Shown one piece after another: positions 11,108 through 19,796 of a stretch of DNA of 64,000 nt. Source of the stretch: Peltaster fructicola (lineage: Eukaryota > Ascomycota > Dothideomycetes); contig CP051141.1 of the NCBI GenBank assembly GCA_001592805.2, positions 3,596,001-3,660,000 of the forward strand. The letters are read 5' to 3'. The notes beneath the pieces were generated by a model. That model did not search any database, was not told the DNA's origin, and was given only the letters and a program-made list of their open reading frames with translations. The translations under genes and the position numbers were made by a program. Numbering within the stretch: the stretch's first letter is position 1; every line of letters starts with the position of its first letter.

Positions 11108-13054
11108 CTACCATTCGAGACGATCGTCGCATATTAGGTCAACATCATAGCGATCGTGACCTTTCAGCACTTGTCTGCCATTGTTGCAGCTAGCAACAGC
11201 TTGACGTGCATCACTCAGCATACCTCCTGGGCCACTGGCAAGCACTACTGTTCTCCCACAGATGGTCTGCTCGAGGAAAGTCTTAACCAGAGCATCAATG
11301 TTTGGTCGTCCGATCTGCATCGCTGCGTCAGCCACCTTCTGTCCATAAGTGCATGCCTTGGACGGCACTATCTCATCGTTGTCAGCTTCTGATGACAACG
11401 ATGACTCGCTCACGACCTTCACGTTGATCGCCTTCTCAGCTAGAGAAGAGCCGCAGCTGCATTGGGCACCGCATTTGCAATCTCGTGTTGCATACAGACG
11501 GATGTGCAAGTTGAGTGCCTTGGAGCATTGTCTCAATGTCTCAAGCTCTAGTTCGATCCATTGCAGGTCATTAGCGTGACGTACTGCCCAGACAAGCTCG
11601 ATCTGCCTATCAGTGGAGTATGTGCGTTGCGATGCGAGCTCCAGGAGGACCGGGAGAACATAGGTGATGCCTGTTCCGCCAGCAATGCAGATGATATTTG
11701 TCCTTGCCGTCAAACCCTCCATTAGCTTCTCGCCGTACGCACCTGTGAGAACAACAGATGTGCTTGATGATTCACTGATCGACTTGGATGCTGCCAGTTT
11801 TGCGAGTTTCTTGGTCTCACCATTCTTGGCACGCAGAATGTAGGAGTGCTTGACCTTGCCATCAACCACTTTCGGAGCGTTAAGTGGCGTGAATGGATGT
11901 GACTGCCAAATGCTAGACTCTGGAAAGCAGAGGTAGTAGTGCTGACCCACATGCCACGGGTCATGGTCTAGCTCGAGGTCTAGACGAAGCACATCTCCGC
12001 CTATAGCATGTTGGAACAACGTGATCGTCGCCTGTGCCGGCTCGAAGCCGAAGCTGCCAGTCTCGAGCAATTGATAGTGCAATAGCCCAGTGCGGACCAA
12101 CCTCGCAGCTCGGTCAACGAACCACAGCAGCAATGATGGTAGCAGGAAGCACTTGAGCTGCTCCCAGTGGCCCCAGCAAGCACCGATGTAGACCATGGCC
12201 AGCACATAGTGCGCCTTGCGGAAGAATTCATATCCTGTCAGGCGTATTCCCCATGGCGTACTCAGCACAATGAGAATCGTGAGCAATGTCATAGCAACAA
12301 CACCCCAAATCATGTAGGTCTGAATGATCCAGTCGTGCGCAACCTGAGGCTGTGGTTGGTACAGTCTGATCTCGACTATGCACCATCCGATTGTGTGTAG
12401 TGCTGATTGTACGAAGATGATCCATCCCAGCCATCGATGTAGGAAGTTTAACTTTTGGTAGGGTATGCCTGTGAGCACCGAGAGCAGCGACTCACGGTTG
12501 CCAAGTAGTACTGATAGTGGAGTGAGTGCGTATGCCAGGATGCCCACTCGGTCCGACCATGGTCCAAGTGTCGTTCGAGTATTGTACACGCCAGGTTTGT
12601 TCTTGACGGGAGTCATCCACTGTTGGTAAGTCATTCCTACGAAAGTCCAGATAATGAGATAGCCTGCTAGCAGAAGCAGGACGGTGACTTGCAGCCGTGT
12701 GGCTCTTCCGAACATAAGGTGCCATGCATCAGGCAACAATCTCTTTCTCATCCCTGCGCTGATGGCTCTGAAGTATCGTGACAGAGCTGAGCGGTTGTCA
12801 ATTTCCGCCAGTTGGCTCGACGATCTTGCTCGGGTGACAAAGGCGAGTGTGAAGATCACTGTCAGTATGGTGATCCATAGAATGCCAGAGTAGAGCATGC
12901 CTCGATCGTGTGATGCGTAGACAAGATCAAGGTATGCACACGAGCCTGCATCGTTCGTGCATGGTATAGCACGACTGACATATCCCCAATGTGGTTCGAG
13001 GCCTGCCGCTTCACTGAGATTCTGTATATGTCGTCCCTCTAGAGTGGCCGCCAT
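11108..13054 (-). CDS. Ferric/cupric reductase transmembrane component (FRE family)
   Basis: 648-residue NADPH-dependent plasma-membrane metalloreductase, which reduces Fe(III) or Cu(II) outside the cell before uptake. An extracellular N-terminus is followed by a first membrane segment (about 54-75) and the ferric-reductase core with the haem histidines: LHRWLGWIIF and ALHTIGW, then RKAHYVLAMVY and CWGHWEQ. The FAD motif HPFTPLNAP is near residue 390. The NADPH site is IAGGTGITYVLPVL, with ASGPGGMLSDAR near the C-terminus. An odd feature is a metallothionein-like Cys cluster, DCKCGAQCSCGS (about 524-536), in the NADPH lobe. No intron is needed. The gene is divergent from a Ctr copper transporter with a shared 409-bp upstream region, so co-regulation by copper or iron is likely but inferred. 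Confidence 0.92.
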   Translation of the reverse strand: MAATLEGRHIQNLSEAAGLEPHWGYVSRAIPCTNDAGSCAYLDLVYASHDRGMLYSGILWITILTVIFTLAFVTRARSSSQLAEIDNRSALSRYFRAISAGMRKRLLPDAWHLMFGRATRLQVTVLLLLAGYLIIWTFVGMTYQQWMTPVKNKPGVYNTRTTLGPWSDRVGILAYALTPLSVLLGNRESLLSVLTGIPYQKLNFLHRWLGWIIFVQSALHTIGWCIVEIRLYQPQPQVAHDWIIQTYMIWGVVAMTLLTILIVLSTPWGIRLTGYEFFRKAHYVLAMVYIGACWGHWEQLKCFLLPSLLLWFVDRAARLVRTGLLHYQLLETGSFGFEPAQATITLFQHAIGGDVLRLDLELDHDPWHVGQHYYLCFPESSIWQSHPFTPLNAPKVVDGKVKHSYILRAKNGETKKLAKLAASKSISESSSTSVVLTGAYGEKLMEGLTARTNIICIAGGTGITYVLPVLLELASQRTYSTDRQIELVWAVRHANDLQWIELELETLRQCSKALNLHIRLYATRDCKCGAQCSCGSSLAEKAINVKVVSESSLSSEADNDEIVPSKACTYGQKVADAAMQIGRPNIDALVKTFLEQTICGRTVVLASGPGGMLSDARQAVASCNNGRQVLKGHDRYDVDLICDDRLEW

Positions 13055-13463
13055 GTCGGCTCAGGGCAGGTAAAGCTTCGAGGATGGGTTCATCATCTGG
13101 CGAGGCATTAGCATTATAAGGATCGTATGATATCGTCTAGCCGGCGCATGGCGTCCATGCTATTCGGTGCTCTCGTCCCTACTGCCAAGGGTGCTGCCAA
13201 GAGTGCTGCCAAGAGTGCTTAGTGTTGAGCAAGAATCCACAGTTAGTGTGACCTCTTGAGAAGCACACCATCAGAACTGCTTATATGTGGCGTACATCCT
13301 GCATCCTAGTCGAAAAAAACGAGTAGAAACATGCTCATGCCACGCCTTGGCGCTTGCCTTTCATGAGTTCAACAAGGTACCAGACTCCTCAATTGAGATC
13401 TCAGCTTTTCGCCGTGACATTCGAACCTGCACCTCGACGACCTGGCCAGAGGACGAGGATAAG
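13055..13463. promoter_or_regulatory. Bidirectional promoter of metalloreductase and copper transporter
   Basis: 409 bp between the two start codons. It holds a 12-bp tandem repeat (13191..13214), a TATA-like ATTATAAGG near 13115, and on the minus strand CTTGCTCA (13233..13226), which differs at one base from the yeast Mac1 copper-response element TTTGCTCA. The regulator is unknown; the element match is short and could be chance. Confidence 0.55.
13191..13214. repeat. 12-bp tandem repeat in the shared promoter
   Basis: Two perfect copies of GTGCTGCCAAGA, flanked on the left by ACTGCCAAGG and on the right by GTGCTTA, which read as partial copies. Placement between two metal-uptake genes makes it a candidate regulatory array. 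Confidence 0.7.
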
Positions 13464-14062
13464 ATGGACCACGATATGAGTGCCAGTATGGGCGATTGCC
13501 AGACGTCCGTATGTACAAGCCTCGAGTTGTTCACGACTCTGGACTAATACGATAGCAGATGCTCTGGAATTGGGATGTGAACGACTCCTGCTTCCTTGCT
13601 GCGTCCTGGCACATCACCAACAACGGAGCCTTCGCAGCAACCTGTATTGGCGTGATCTTGCTGGTCCTGCTAGTGGAGTTTACTCGACGTCTAAGCCGAG
13701 AGTATGACGAGTTTCTTCTGCGGCAGTGCAGTCGACAAGCGACAAGATCGCGAGCAAATCTTGCACTCAAGGCTGACGAGAGAGATGGAATGGTGCCAGC
13801 AGTAATCACTCTGCGGGCATCGCCTCTACAACAGCTCATTCGGGCAGTGTTGTATGCAGCCACTGTAGCCGGCGCATACATCTTGATGTTGATTGCAATG
13901 TCCTTCAACGGATATGTGATCATCTGCATCTTCATTGGAGCCGGTCTGGGCAAGTTCTTGTGCGATTGGCTGGTTGTGAAGATTGATCTCGACAACACAT
14001 CGGGCCTCGATGTGAAGACGCATCTAAAGGATGGGAGTGAAGCGGCGGTGTGCTGTGCATAG
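13464..14062 (+). CDS. Ctr-type copper transporter
   Basis: 182-residue high-affinity copper importer of the Ctr family, working as a trimer in the plasma or vacuolar membrane. Exon 1 is 13464..13508 and encodes a Met/His-rich start (MDHDMSASMGDCQTS). The 50-bp intron is 13509..13558 (GTATGT..AGCAG). Exon 2 is 13559..14062 and begins MLWNWDVNDSC, the usual CxMxMLWN-like join. Three membrane segments follow: TM1 AATCIGVILLVLLVEF; TM2 with the MxxxM copper motif (MLIAM); TM3 with GxxxG (IGAGLGKF). The C-terminus carries a CC pair that could pass copper to chaperones. It is divergent from the FRE gene, as expected for reduction-coupled Cu(I) uptake. Family assignment is firm; substrate is from the family. 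Confidence 0.93.
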
Positions 14063-14217
14063 TGACAAAATCGTGAGCAAGATGTAGCAGCAGTACAAGC
14101 CTTTGAACGACGGTCACGTACTGCAGAGAGGTGTGTATCCCGAGTGGTACAACGTTGTAGTCGGAGTTCAGCAGAGGCTGATTGTATGAGTGCGCTCGTT
14201 GGTCCTGCTGTTGTCAT

Positions 14218-15642
14218 CTAGGTTTGCACTCCAAGCGATGGATCTGACGGGAAGTGTGCAGTCAGGCCGGAGGCATCTCCCAGGATCCAGTCTCGCGCTT
14301 GTGCAGATACTGGAGCAAGGTCCACCTCAAGGATGATGCGTAGCTCTCGATAGTCCTTGCCTGGTTGTTCGTTTGAGTCTGCTGAGCTCAGCTCCATTGG
14401 ACACACCATGTAGTCCTCGAGAACGGTGCTGGCTCTGCTCAACTGGACTTGCTGTTTAGCTACTCTTGCTTGCTGCTCTACCTCTGTCGGTCGACCTCTT
14501 TTCTTGCTCAGTGGTGGTACAGCCTGGCTGTCGATGGACAGATTGGCAGAGTCAACACTCTCGTGATGCAGCGAATCCTGCGCCAGGAATGCATCGAAGT
14601 CGAAGTTGTCGAGCACATCACCAGACTCATCTCCGATGCCGAACTGGAGCTCTGGGTATGCAGCTGTCAAGGCCGCTGGTATTCCAACAGAGTATTGAGA
14701 AAGCAATGCTGCTTGCGGCTGTGGATTGTCGGCAGCGAGTGGACGGTTCAGGGCAGTCATGCTCGTCCATGCTCGTGCTCTTTGATGATAAGCTGGATCG
14801 CTCGCTGGGTAATAAGCTGCTGCGTGTCCAGGCTCGAAACGATCTTGTACAGATTGTGCCTGTGGAACGCATTGCAGGTGTTGACTGTACTGAGCAGGCC
14901 TGTTTAGCATACCCTTTGCAGGGGATGCACGTCTGCCACCGACAGAAAGCTTCGAGTCAATGCAAAACCATTGACGAGTTTTGCTCAACTGGGCATTGTC
15001 AATCGAGCTCGATAGGAACTTGTACTTGACCTCGCGATAATGGATTGCGCAGACCTGCTCACCAGGAGCCATGTACAGCGACTTGCCAGCATTCGAGCGA
15101 GCACTCTTCAATCCCAACGTCGGATCAACGAGTCCCGGGACAGGTATGACGACTCCAGTAGCTGCGAGCGAGGCGGCTATGGGCATGGTGATTTTACCAT
15201 CGACACTGTATGAGCTGTGTGCTGATTGTGTAACCTGAGCATCGACGACTGTCTGATAGCCAACAATGATGTATACTGTGCGCTTCCGCTTGGCTTGCAA
15301 CTCCATCCAGCGTCTGGTGTCATCGAATGTGATAGTCTTGTCGAACCATGATTCCGAATTGTCAAGGAAATAAGTGTTGCCAACAGAGAGAGCCAGCTCA
15401 ATCGCAGCACCAATGCGGTTCGAAAGGCCGGTAGACAGAAGCGACGTCAATGTCGTGCTGAATGCAGCATCTGAAGCAGTGGACTGCTGTCCGCCAATGG
15501 TGTATTGTGTTGTGATCTGCGGCGGGTCGACAGGTGCATCGTGATAGCTGTCGTGAGGTCGAGCGATGTCTGTGACAAACCGTCCCAGCTTCACACTGGC
15601 AAGAGGCAGGAAGATTCGCTCAGGAATCACCTTGAGTGCCAT
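14218..15642 (-). CDS. Fungal protein of unknown function, two-part architecture
   Basis: 474 residues, no intron. I do not recognise a named domain. Residues 1-240 look like one folded unit with conserved-looking features: an N-terminal VIPERIFLPLASVKLGRFV strand, YFLDNSESWFDKTI, RRWMELQAKRKRTVYIIVGY, an apolar IPVPGLVDPTLG loop, and GEQVCAIHYREVKYKFLSSS. Blocks of this type (GxxLGRxV near the N-terminus and GEQ-A-YR-V-K--SS later) occur in a fungal family of unknown role that I recall but cannot name. Residues 240-474 are low in hydrophobics, rich in Gln/Ala/Ser, with a short basic patch (SKKRGRPTEVEQQ) resembling an AT-hook or nuclear signal. The gene is convergent with the copper transporter. 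A TATAAGT lies 45 bp upstream (15692..15686, minus). Confidence 0.65.
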   Translation of the reverse strand: MALKVIPERIFLPLASVKLGRFVTDIARPHDSYHDAPVDPPQITTQYTIGGQQSTASDAAFSTTLTSLLSTGLSNRIGAAIELALSVGNTYFLDNSESWFDKTITFDDTRRWMELQAKRKRTVYIIVGYQTVVDAQVTQSAHSSYSVDGKITMPIAASLAATGVVIPVPGLVDPTLGLKSARSNAGKSLYMAPGEQVCAIHYREVKYKFLSSSIDNAQLSKTRQWFCIDSKLSVGGRRASPAKGMLNRPAQYSQHLQCVPQAQSVQDRFEPGHAAAYYPASDPAYHQRARAWTSMTALNRPLAADNPQPQAALLSQYSVGIPAALTAAYPELQFGIGDESGDVLDNFDFDAFLAQDSLHHESVDSANLSIDSQAVPPLSKKRGRPTEVEQQARVAKQQVQLSRASTVLEDYMVCPMELSSADSNEQPGKDYRELRIILEVDLAPVSAQARDWILGDASGLTAHFPSDPSLGVQT

Positions 15643-16186
15643 GCTTGGTGGGTGTATATGCTCCTGTCTTCTGCGACTCCGGAGTACTTATAGAATAGAG
15701 TGAGGCTGAGAGCACAGCCACTCCATCGTGACGTGGCTCGTGCATGTGTGCTTCAAGACTCCAGCTGTTCACTGTTCAACGACGGTGCTCGACACTGGTT
15801 GTGGAGTATCGTCGTTAACTATCAAGTGCCTGTCGATGTAGCATCACTGGTTCACTGATGGACGCAATGCATGCTGGTTGCGGCTCTCGAGCGGTCGGCA
15901 TTCTGGCTTGTACTTGCCCATTGGCGCATCGCTGCAATGATCTCGGCCAAGTAGAAAAGGTGATCGACTGTTCAGAGACTGTCTGAACGACGAGCAAGAG
16001 TGTATCGATAGGTTGAAAGGCAAAGAATGCATGGTTGTTGTGGACGTATCTACGACTTATGTCATCATCGCATGACTTATGCCAAATGTCGGCTTCCCAG
16101 AACGAGGAATGCACGCTCTGCCATAAATTTAATGCCCTCTTATTCTTCACTGACAAAAGCGACGAAGCTCTTCAGACGAACGACAC
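15643..16186. promoter_or_regulatory. Divergent upstream region, unknown gene and RPA49
   Basis: 544 bp between two divergent start codons. On the minus strand TATAAGT (15692..15686) sits 45 bp before the 474-residue gene. On the plus side, an AT-rich ATAAATTTAAT near 16124 lies about 60 bp before RPA49. No gene is seen inside. Confidence 0.5.
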
Positions 16187-17410
16187 ATGGCGGACACAGG
16201 TAAGAAGAGGAAACGAGTCGCCAGCGGCATCATAGTACCAAACAAGAAAGCAGCACAGCTCGAGACATCCACCACCAGCGACTATGGCGACGAGAATAGC
16301 TTGCCGCCAGTGATTGCAGCATCACGAGGCATTACAGCACCAGCAGTCACCTTCGCAGCGTACTCGAAACCGCATTCGACCATCCTGCACTCCTCGCAGC
16401 ATTCCCGACTAGACTTCACCGCTATACCCACTGAAGACGAGCTCAGACACTACGTTGCTGTCATTGACGGCAACAACATTCAGATCATACCCGCTCAGCA
16501 CACTCAACTTCAGTGCGTACCACGTACAGCACCAGTCGAGGAGTCATCACGCAAATCTATTGCGAACCAGCGAGTAGCACTTGGTCAAGAGTTTGGTACG
16601 AAGAAGGCAAAGAAGGTGATCGCAAGCAGGACAGTCAATGCAATCACATCAGCTGGAAACAAAGAGGATGTAAAGAATGCCATATTAGAAGAGGTCGCAG
16701 TCATCACTGGCAAGGAAGAGGTGGTTGAACTGGCTACGCAGCTTGCGGCAAAACCGATACCGACGCCGGTCCTCGATGCCGATGCCGTGGAGAAGGTATA
16801 TCCATTGACAACCTTGATCCCCGCTGGCGACATGCGCTCCATACCCATCAAAGAATGGCAGGAGAAAGCCAGAGCAGATGAGAACATACAACAGCCACAC
16901 CGCTTCACAGCGTATCGTGTTGCAGCTTTCGGCAAGACCAATGACATTTCTCGACTGAAGGCACTGAGATATGTCGGGCTACTCCTCCAATTTCACGACG
17001 CTCTCAGCAAGGCCGGCAGGGCTGGCATGAAGGTGCCTAGGAAAGACATCCTCGCCGAAAAGCTTAAGGAGTTTCCTGAGGGCTTGGTGGACAGCGTGAG
17101 ACGGAAGTTCAGCGATGAGAAGAACGAGCTGAGCAAATGGCACATGGAGAACCTGCATACTCACATCTGCGCCCTGTCGCTGTATGTCGACAATTGGAGC
17201 ACCGATACGAGCAACATCCGCGACGATCTGAGGTTAGATAACAGAGGCATCTCACAGTACTTCATGGAGCTTGGCTGCAAGGTCGGCAAGATGACTGAGA
17301 AGGAGCGCACAGAGAAGAAGCTTAACGTGGCTCAAGCTAATACGGTGAGGATGGCCAGGCTTCAGCTACCGTTGGAGTTTCCAAAATTGAAGACTGGCAG
17401 GAGAAAGTGA
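16187..17410 (+). CDS. RPA49: DNA-directed RNA polymerase I subunit A49
   Basis: 407-residue homologue of yeast Rpa49 (human POLR1E), which with A34.5 forms the TFIIF-like module of RNA polymerase I and helps initiation and elongation on rDNA. The N-terminus carries a basic KKRKRV nuclear signal. The N-terminal dimerisation part (about 50-115) is followed by the family hallmark SIANQRVALGQEFGTKKAKK near residue 125. The C-terminal tandem winged-helix region includes YPLTTLIPAGDMRSIPIKEW, then RFTAYRVAAF and LKALRYVGLLLQFHDAL. Length is the normal size for the family (about 400). Single exon. It is one of four ribosome-biogenesis genes in this stretch. The start is the only ATG giving the basic N-terminus. 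Confidence 0.93.
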   Translation: MADTGKKRKRVASGIIVPNKKAAQLETSTTSDYGDENSLPPVIAASRGITAPAVTFAAYSKPHSTILHSSQHSRLDFTAIPTEDELRHYVAVIDGNNIQIIPAQHTQLQCVPRTAPVEESSRKSIANQRVALGQEFGTKKAKKVIASRTVNAITSAGNKEDVKNAILEEVAVITGKEEVVELATQLAAKPIPTPVLDADAVEKVYPLTTLIPAGDMRSIPIKEWQEKARADENIQQPHRFTAYRVAAFGKTNDISRLKALRYVGLLLQFHDALSKAGRAGMKVPRKDILAEKLKEFPEGLVDSVRRKFSDEKNELSKWHMENLHTHICALSLYVDNWSTDTSNIRDDLRLDNRGISQYFMELGCKVGKMTEKERTEKKLNVAQANTVRMARLQLPLEFPKLKTGRRK

Positions 17411-17591
17411 GTTTGATCTGCAGCAGGGATTTTTCCGCCGAAACGGACGTGTCAGCTTCATGTGGGTGCAAACCAACATATACGACAATTAACAATGAGT
17501 ACCAGAGGGGCCGCGCCCAGCCTGAGCACGATGTCCTTTCCATATCTCACGATGCAGACGTCTTCGTCTCCTGTGTTCATCACCACACATC

Positions 17592-18935
17592 ATGCTCTTC
17601 ACCGGCCTCCTACCTTACCTTCGCAGTGAACTATCAACACGCTCAGACCAATGTCCTTCTGCATACACAGCACCCAATGGCCTCAACTTTACGACCTATT
17701 GCAATGTAGATCTCCCATGTCCGAGTTCGAAGCCCACTGGTTGCGATCTGTTGGGAACCAAGAAGCAGGCTAGCATGCAAGACTGTCTGAACAGCTGTGC
17801 ACTAGACAAAGCCGGGTGCTATGGAGTGTCGTTCAGGACAACCGATGGCACATGCTACTTCAAGGGCAACTACACGACGACCAACCTCAGCAGCAGCAAC
17901 ACATCAATCAACAGTGCGTTAGTCGACACGAGGCAGCTGCAGCCATTGTCAGATTTGAGCTGTCCATACAAGAACTCGTTGACGACGACAACAACAAGAG
18001 GTGGTATGCAAGTGGAAGTGCTCTGCGGTGTTGAGATTCCCACAGGCTCATTCTGTCCGTGGAGCGGAATCTGCGAGCCACATACGACCACTCTCGACGA
18101 TTGCCTGAATGCATGCCAGGCAGCACATCCACTGTGTACTGCTATCTCGTGGAACCCCGACATGACACAAGGCTACGGGAATTGCTATCTCAGGCAGGAT
18201 GTGAACGCTGCTGTAAGAGTGCCAAGCAATGCTGTTGTCATGCATTCTGCTAGACTTACGTCCGGTGCTTTAAAGGCTGGCACCTCTTCAGTCTCCTCGA
18301 ATCTCTGGAATGCTTCAAACGGGATTGCGTTCGACGTAAGCATGTTCGATCAAAGGACGGGTGCCACGAACTACACAGCAATGCATTTCGACAGCCTCGA
18401 GTCGTGCATGGAGTCTTGTGCTCAAGGCAGCAATGGATCGTGTGTTGGCATTCTGTTCGACGTGCCTTTGAGCAGTGGTTACAACAACTGCTATCTGCTC
18501 AATGGGACGGGCAATTCAAACGCAGGCGCCAACGTCACCTTTGCACAGATCAATGCTGCGCAAACGAGGTCGAATCAGGACGACTCACGACCGAACGCTG
18601 GATCGTCAGTCAACTTAGCATGGATTGCAGGGCCGGTTGTAGGTGGTGTGGTCCTGCTTGCCGTCTTCGTGACAACCTTGGGATTCGTGGCCAAGCGGCG
18701 GAAGCGTCTGCGACAAGAGTACGTCTATGAGTGCGAAGAGAAGTTGCCATACGCTGAGACTGTGTCTCACATATATGAGGCTCCAGATGGCGCTGTCAAG
18801 CATGGAGGTGACAATGCTCGTGAAGCGCATCACCACGGGAATATTCATGTGCAAGGTCGTCACGTCGAATTGCCTGGCTCGAGGACTATCTACGAGCTAC
18901 CAGTATCAGAGGAAGCCAAGGAAGTATCACGGTAG
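17592..18935 (+). CDS. Apple/PAN-like single-pass membrane protein
   Basis: 447 residues with a Cys-rich outer part, one membrane helix and a cytosolic tail. Three repeats of similar design read as PAN/Apple-like units: NGLNFTTYCNVDLP with DCLNSCALDKAGCYGVSF; GMQVEVLCGVEIP with DCLNACQAAHPLCTAISW and YGNCYLRQ; and NGIAFDVSMFDQRTG with SCMESCAQGSNGSCVGILF and YNNCYLLNG. The membrane helix is IAGPVVGGVVLLAVFVTTLG (about 345-368), followed by a basic stop-transfer KRRKRLRQ. The tail ends with an ELPGSRTIYELP motif often seen in such fungal proteins. Many N-glycosylation sequons lie in the ectodomain. The N-terminus as read lacks a clear signal peptide, so the true start or a first exon upstream of 17592 may be missed. 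Role probably cell-surface adhesion or sensing (inference). Confidence 0.75.
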   Translation: MLFTGLLPYLRSELSTRSDQCPSAYTAPNGLNFTTYCNVDLPCPSSKPTGCDLLGTKKQASMQDCLNSCALDKAGCYGVSFRTTDGTCYFKGNYTTTNLSSSNTSINSALVDTRQLQPLSDLSCPYKNSLTTTTTRGGMQVEVLCGVEIPTGSFCPWSGICEPHTTTLDDCLNACQAAHPLCTAISWNPDMTQGYGNCYLRQDVNAAVRVPSNAVVMHSARLTSGALKAGTSSVSSNLWNASNGIAFDVSMFDQRTGATNYTAMHFDSLESCMESCAQGSNGSCVGILFDVPLSSGYNNCYLLNGTGNSNAGANVTFAQINAAQTRSNQDDSRPNAGSSVNLAWIAGPVVGGVVLLAVFVTTLGFVAKRRKRLRQEYVYECEEKLPYAETVSHIYEAPDGAVKHGGDNAREAHHHGNIHVQGRHVELPGSRTIYELPVSEEAKEVSR

Positions 18936-19029
18936 AGATCCCACCTAGCTTCAATTGTATAGTAAGATATTTTATGTGGCTTGCAGACCTCCTGCAAGTA
19001 CTTCTCCAACTTCCTACACTCAATCTTCA

Positions 19030-19755
19030 ATGAGCACAACATCGCTACACACGCTGCTGTTGCTCGCAGATTCAGCCCTGCCATTGGGGTCCTTCGCCTT
19101 CTCGAGCGGCCTTGAATCGTTTCTCGCTCACAACAAGCTCAACAATGCTGTCAGAATACAAGCATTCGAGCAGTTCTTGTACGACTCCATTGAGAACTTG
19201 GCATCGACTGCACTGCCTTACATGATGACTGCTTACGACGACATCACGCGACTGAGAAATCTTGACAACGATTTCGATGCTAGCACACCCTGCACAGTCG
19301 CCAGACGTGCAAGCACATCTCAAGGACGAGCACTTCTAGCCATATGGGAGCGTGCATTGATACATGAAGCATCTGGCGAATATGATCACATCACAGCCTT
19401 CTCTCGAGATCTCAAGTCTTCCAAGCCGGATGCCTTTGGTCTGCAGCTCAACGCACACTTCGCGCCGTTGTTCGGTGCAGTCTGTCGCGCATTGGCCGTG
19501 TCTCGAGACGACGCTGCGTACCTATTCCTGCTCAACCATGCGAAGGCAGTATTGAGTGCTGCCGTTAGATCAAGTGTCATGGGTCCTTATCAGTCACAGG
19601 CGATCCTGGCGAGTGGCAGACTACAAACAAGCTTGAGAGCATGCGTTGGACGATACGATAGCACCCAGGCACATGGAGCAGCAGTCACAGTACCGGTCAT
19701 GGATCTATGGATGGGAAGGCATGAACTGCTCTACTCCCGTATCTTCAATTCGTGA
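19030..19755 (+). CDS. ureF: Urease accessory protein UreF
   Basis: 241-residue UreF homologue, which with UreD and UreG delivers nickel into apo-urease. The N-terminal hallmark is LLLADSALPLGSFAFSSGLE, with the PxGSFxxSxGLE core of UreF. Further matches are SQGRALLAIWERAL, QLNAHFAPLFGAVCRAL and HAKAVLSAAVRSSVMGPYQS, in family order. The start at 19030 (MSTTSLHTLLLL) is chosen because the 25 residues upstream to 18955 have no family match. It lies 94 bp after the PAN-like gene on the same strand and is convergent with LTV1, with 41 bp between the stop codons. Confidence 0.93.
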   Translation: MSTTSLHTLLLLADSALPLGSFAFSSGLESFLAHNKLNNAVRIQAFEQFLYDSIENLASTALPYMMTAYDDITRLRNLDNDFDASTPCTVARRASTSQGRALLAIWERALIHEASGEYDHITAFSRDLKSSKPDAFGLQLNAHFAPLFGAVCRALAVSRDDAAYLFLLNHAKAVLSAAVRSSVMGPYQSQAILASGRLQTSLRACVGRYDSTQAHGAAVTVPVMDLWMGRHELLYSRIFNS

Positions 19756-19796
19756 GCTCATATCTCGGGTATCATATCAACAGCCATCAGACCAAT

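Noticed and set aside
13191-13214. 12-bp repeat as a fission-yeast Cuf1 copper element
   Set aside because: The GCTG core is present but the base after it is C, which the consensus excludes; kept only as an unexplained repeat.
13531-14217. 228-codon minus-strand ORF
   Set aside because: It lies opposite the copper transporter exon 2, whose Ctr motifs are unmistakable.
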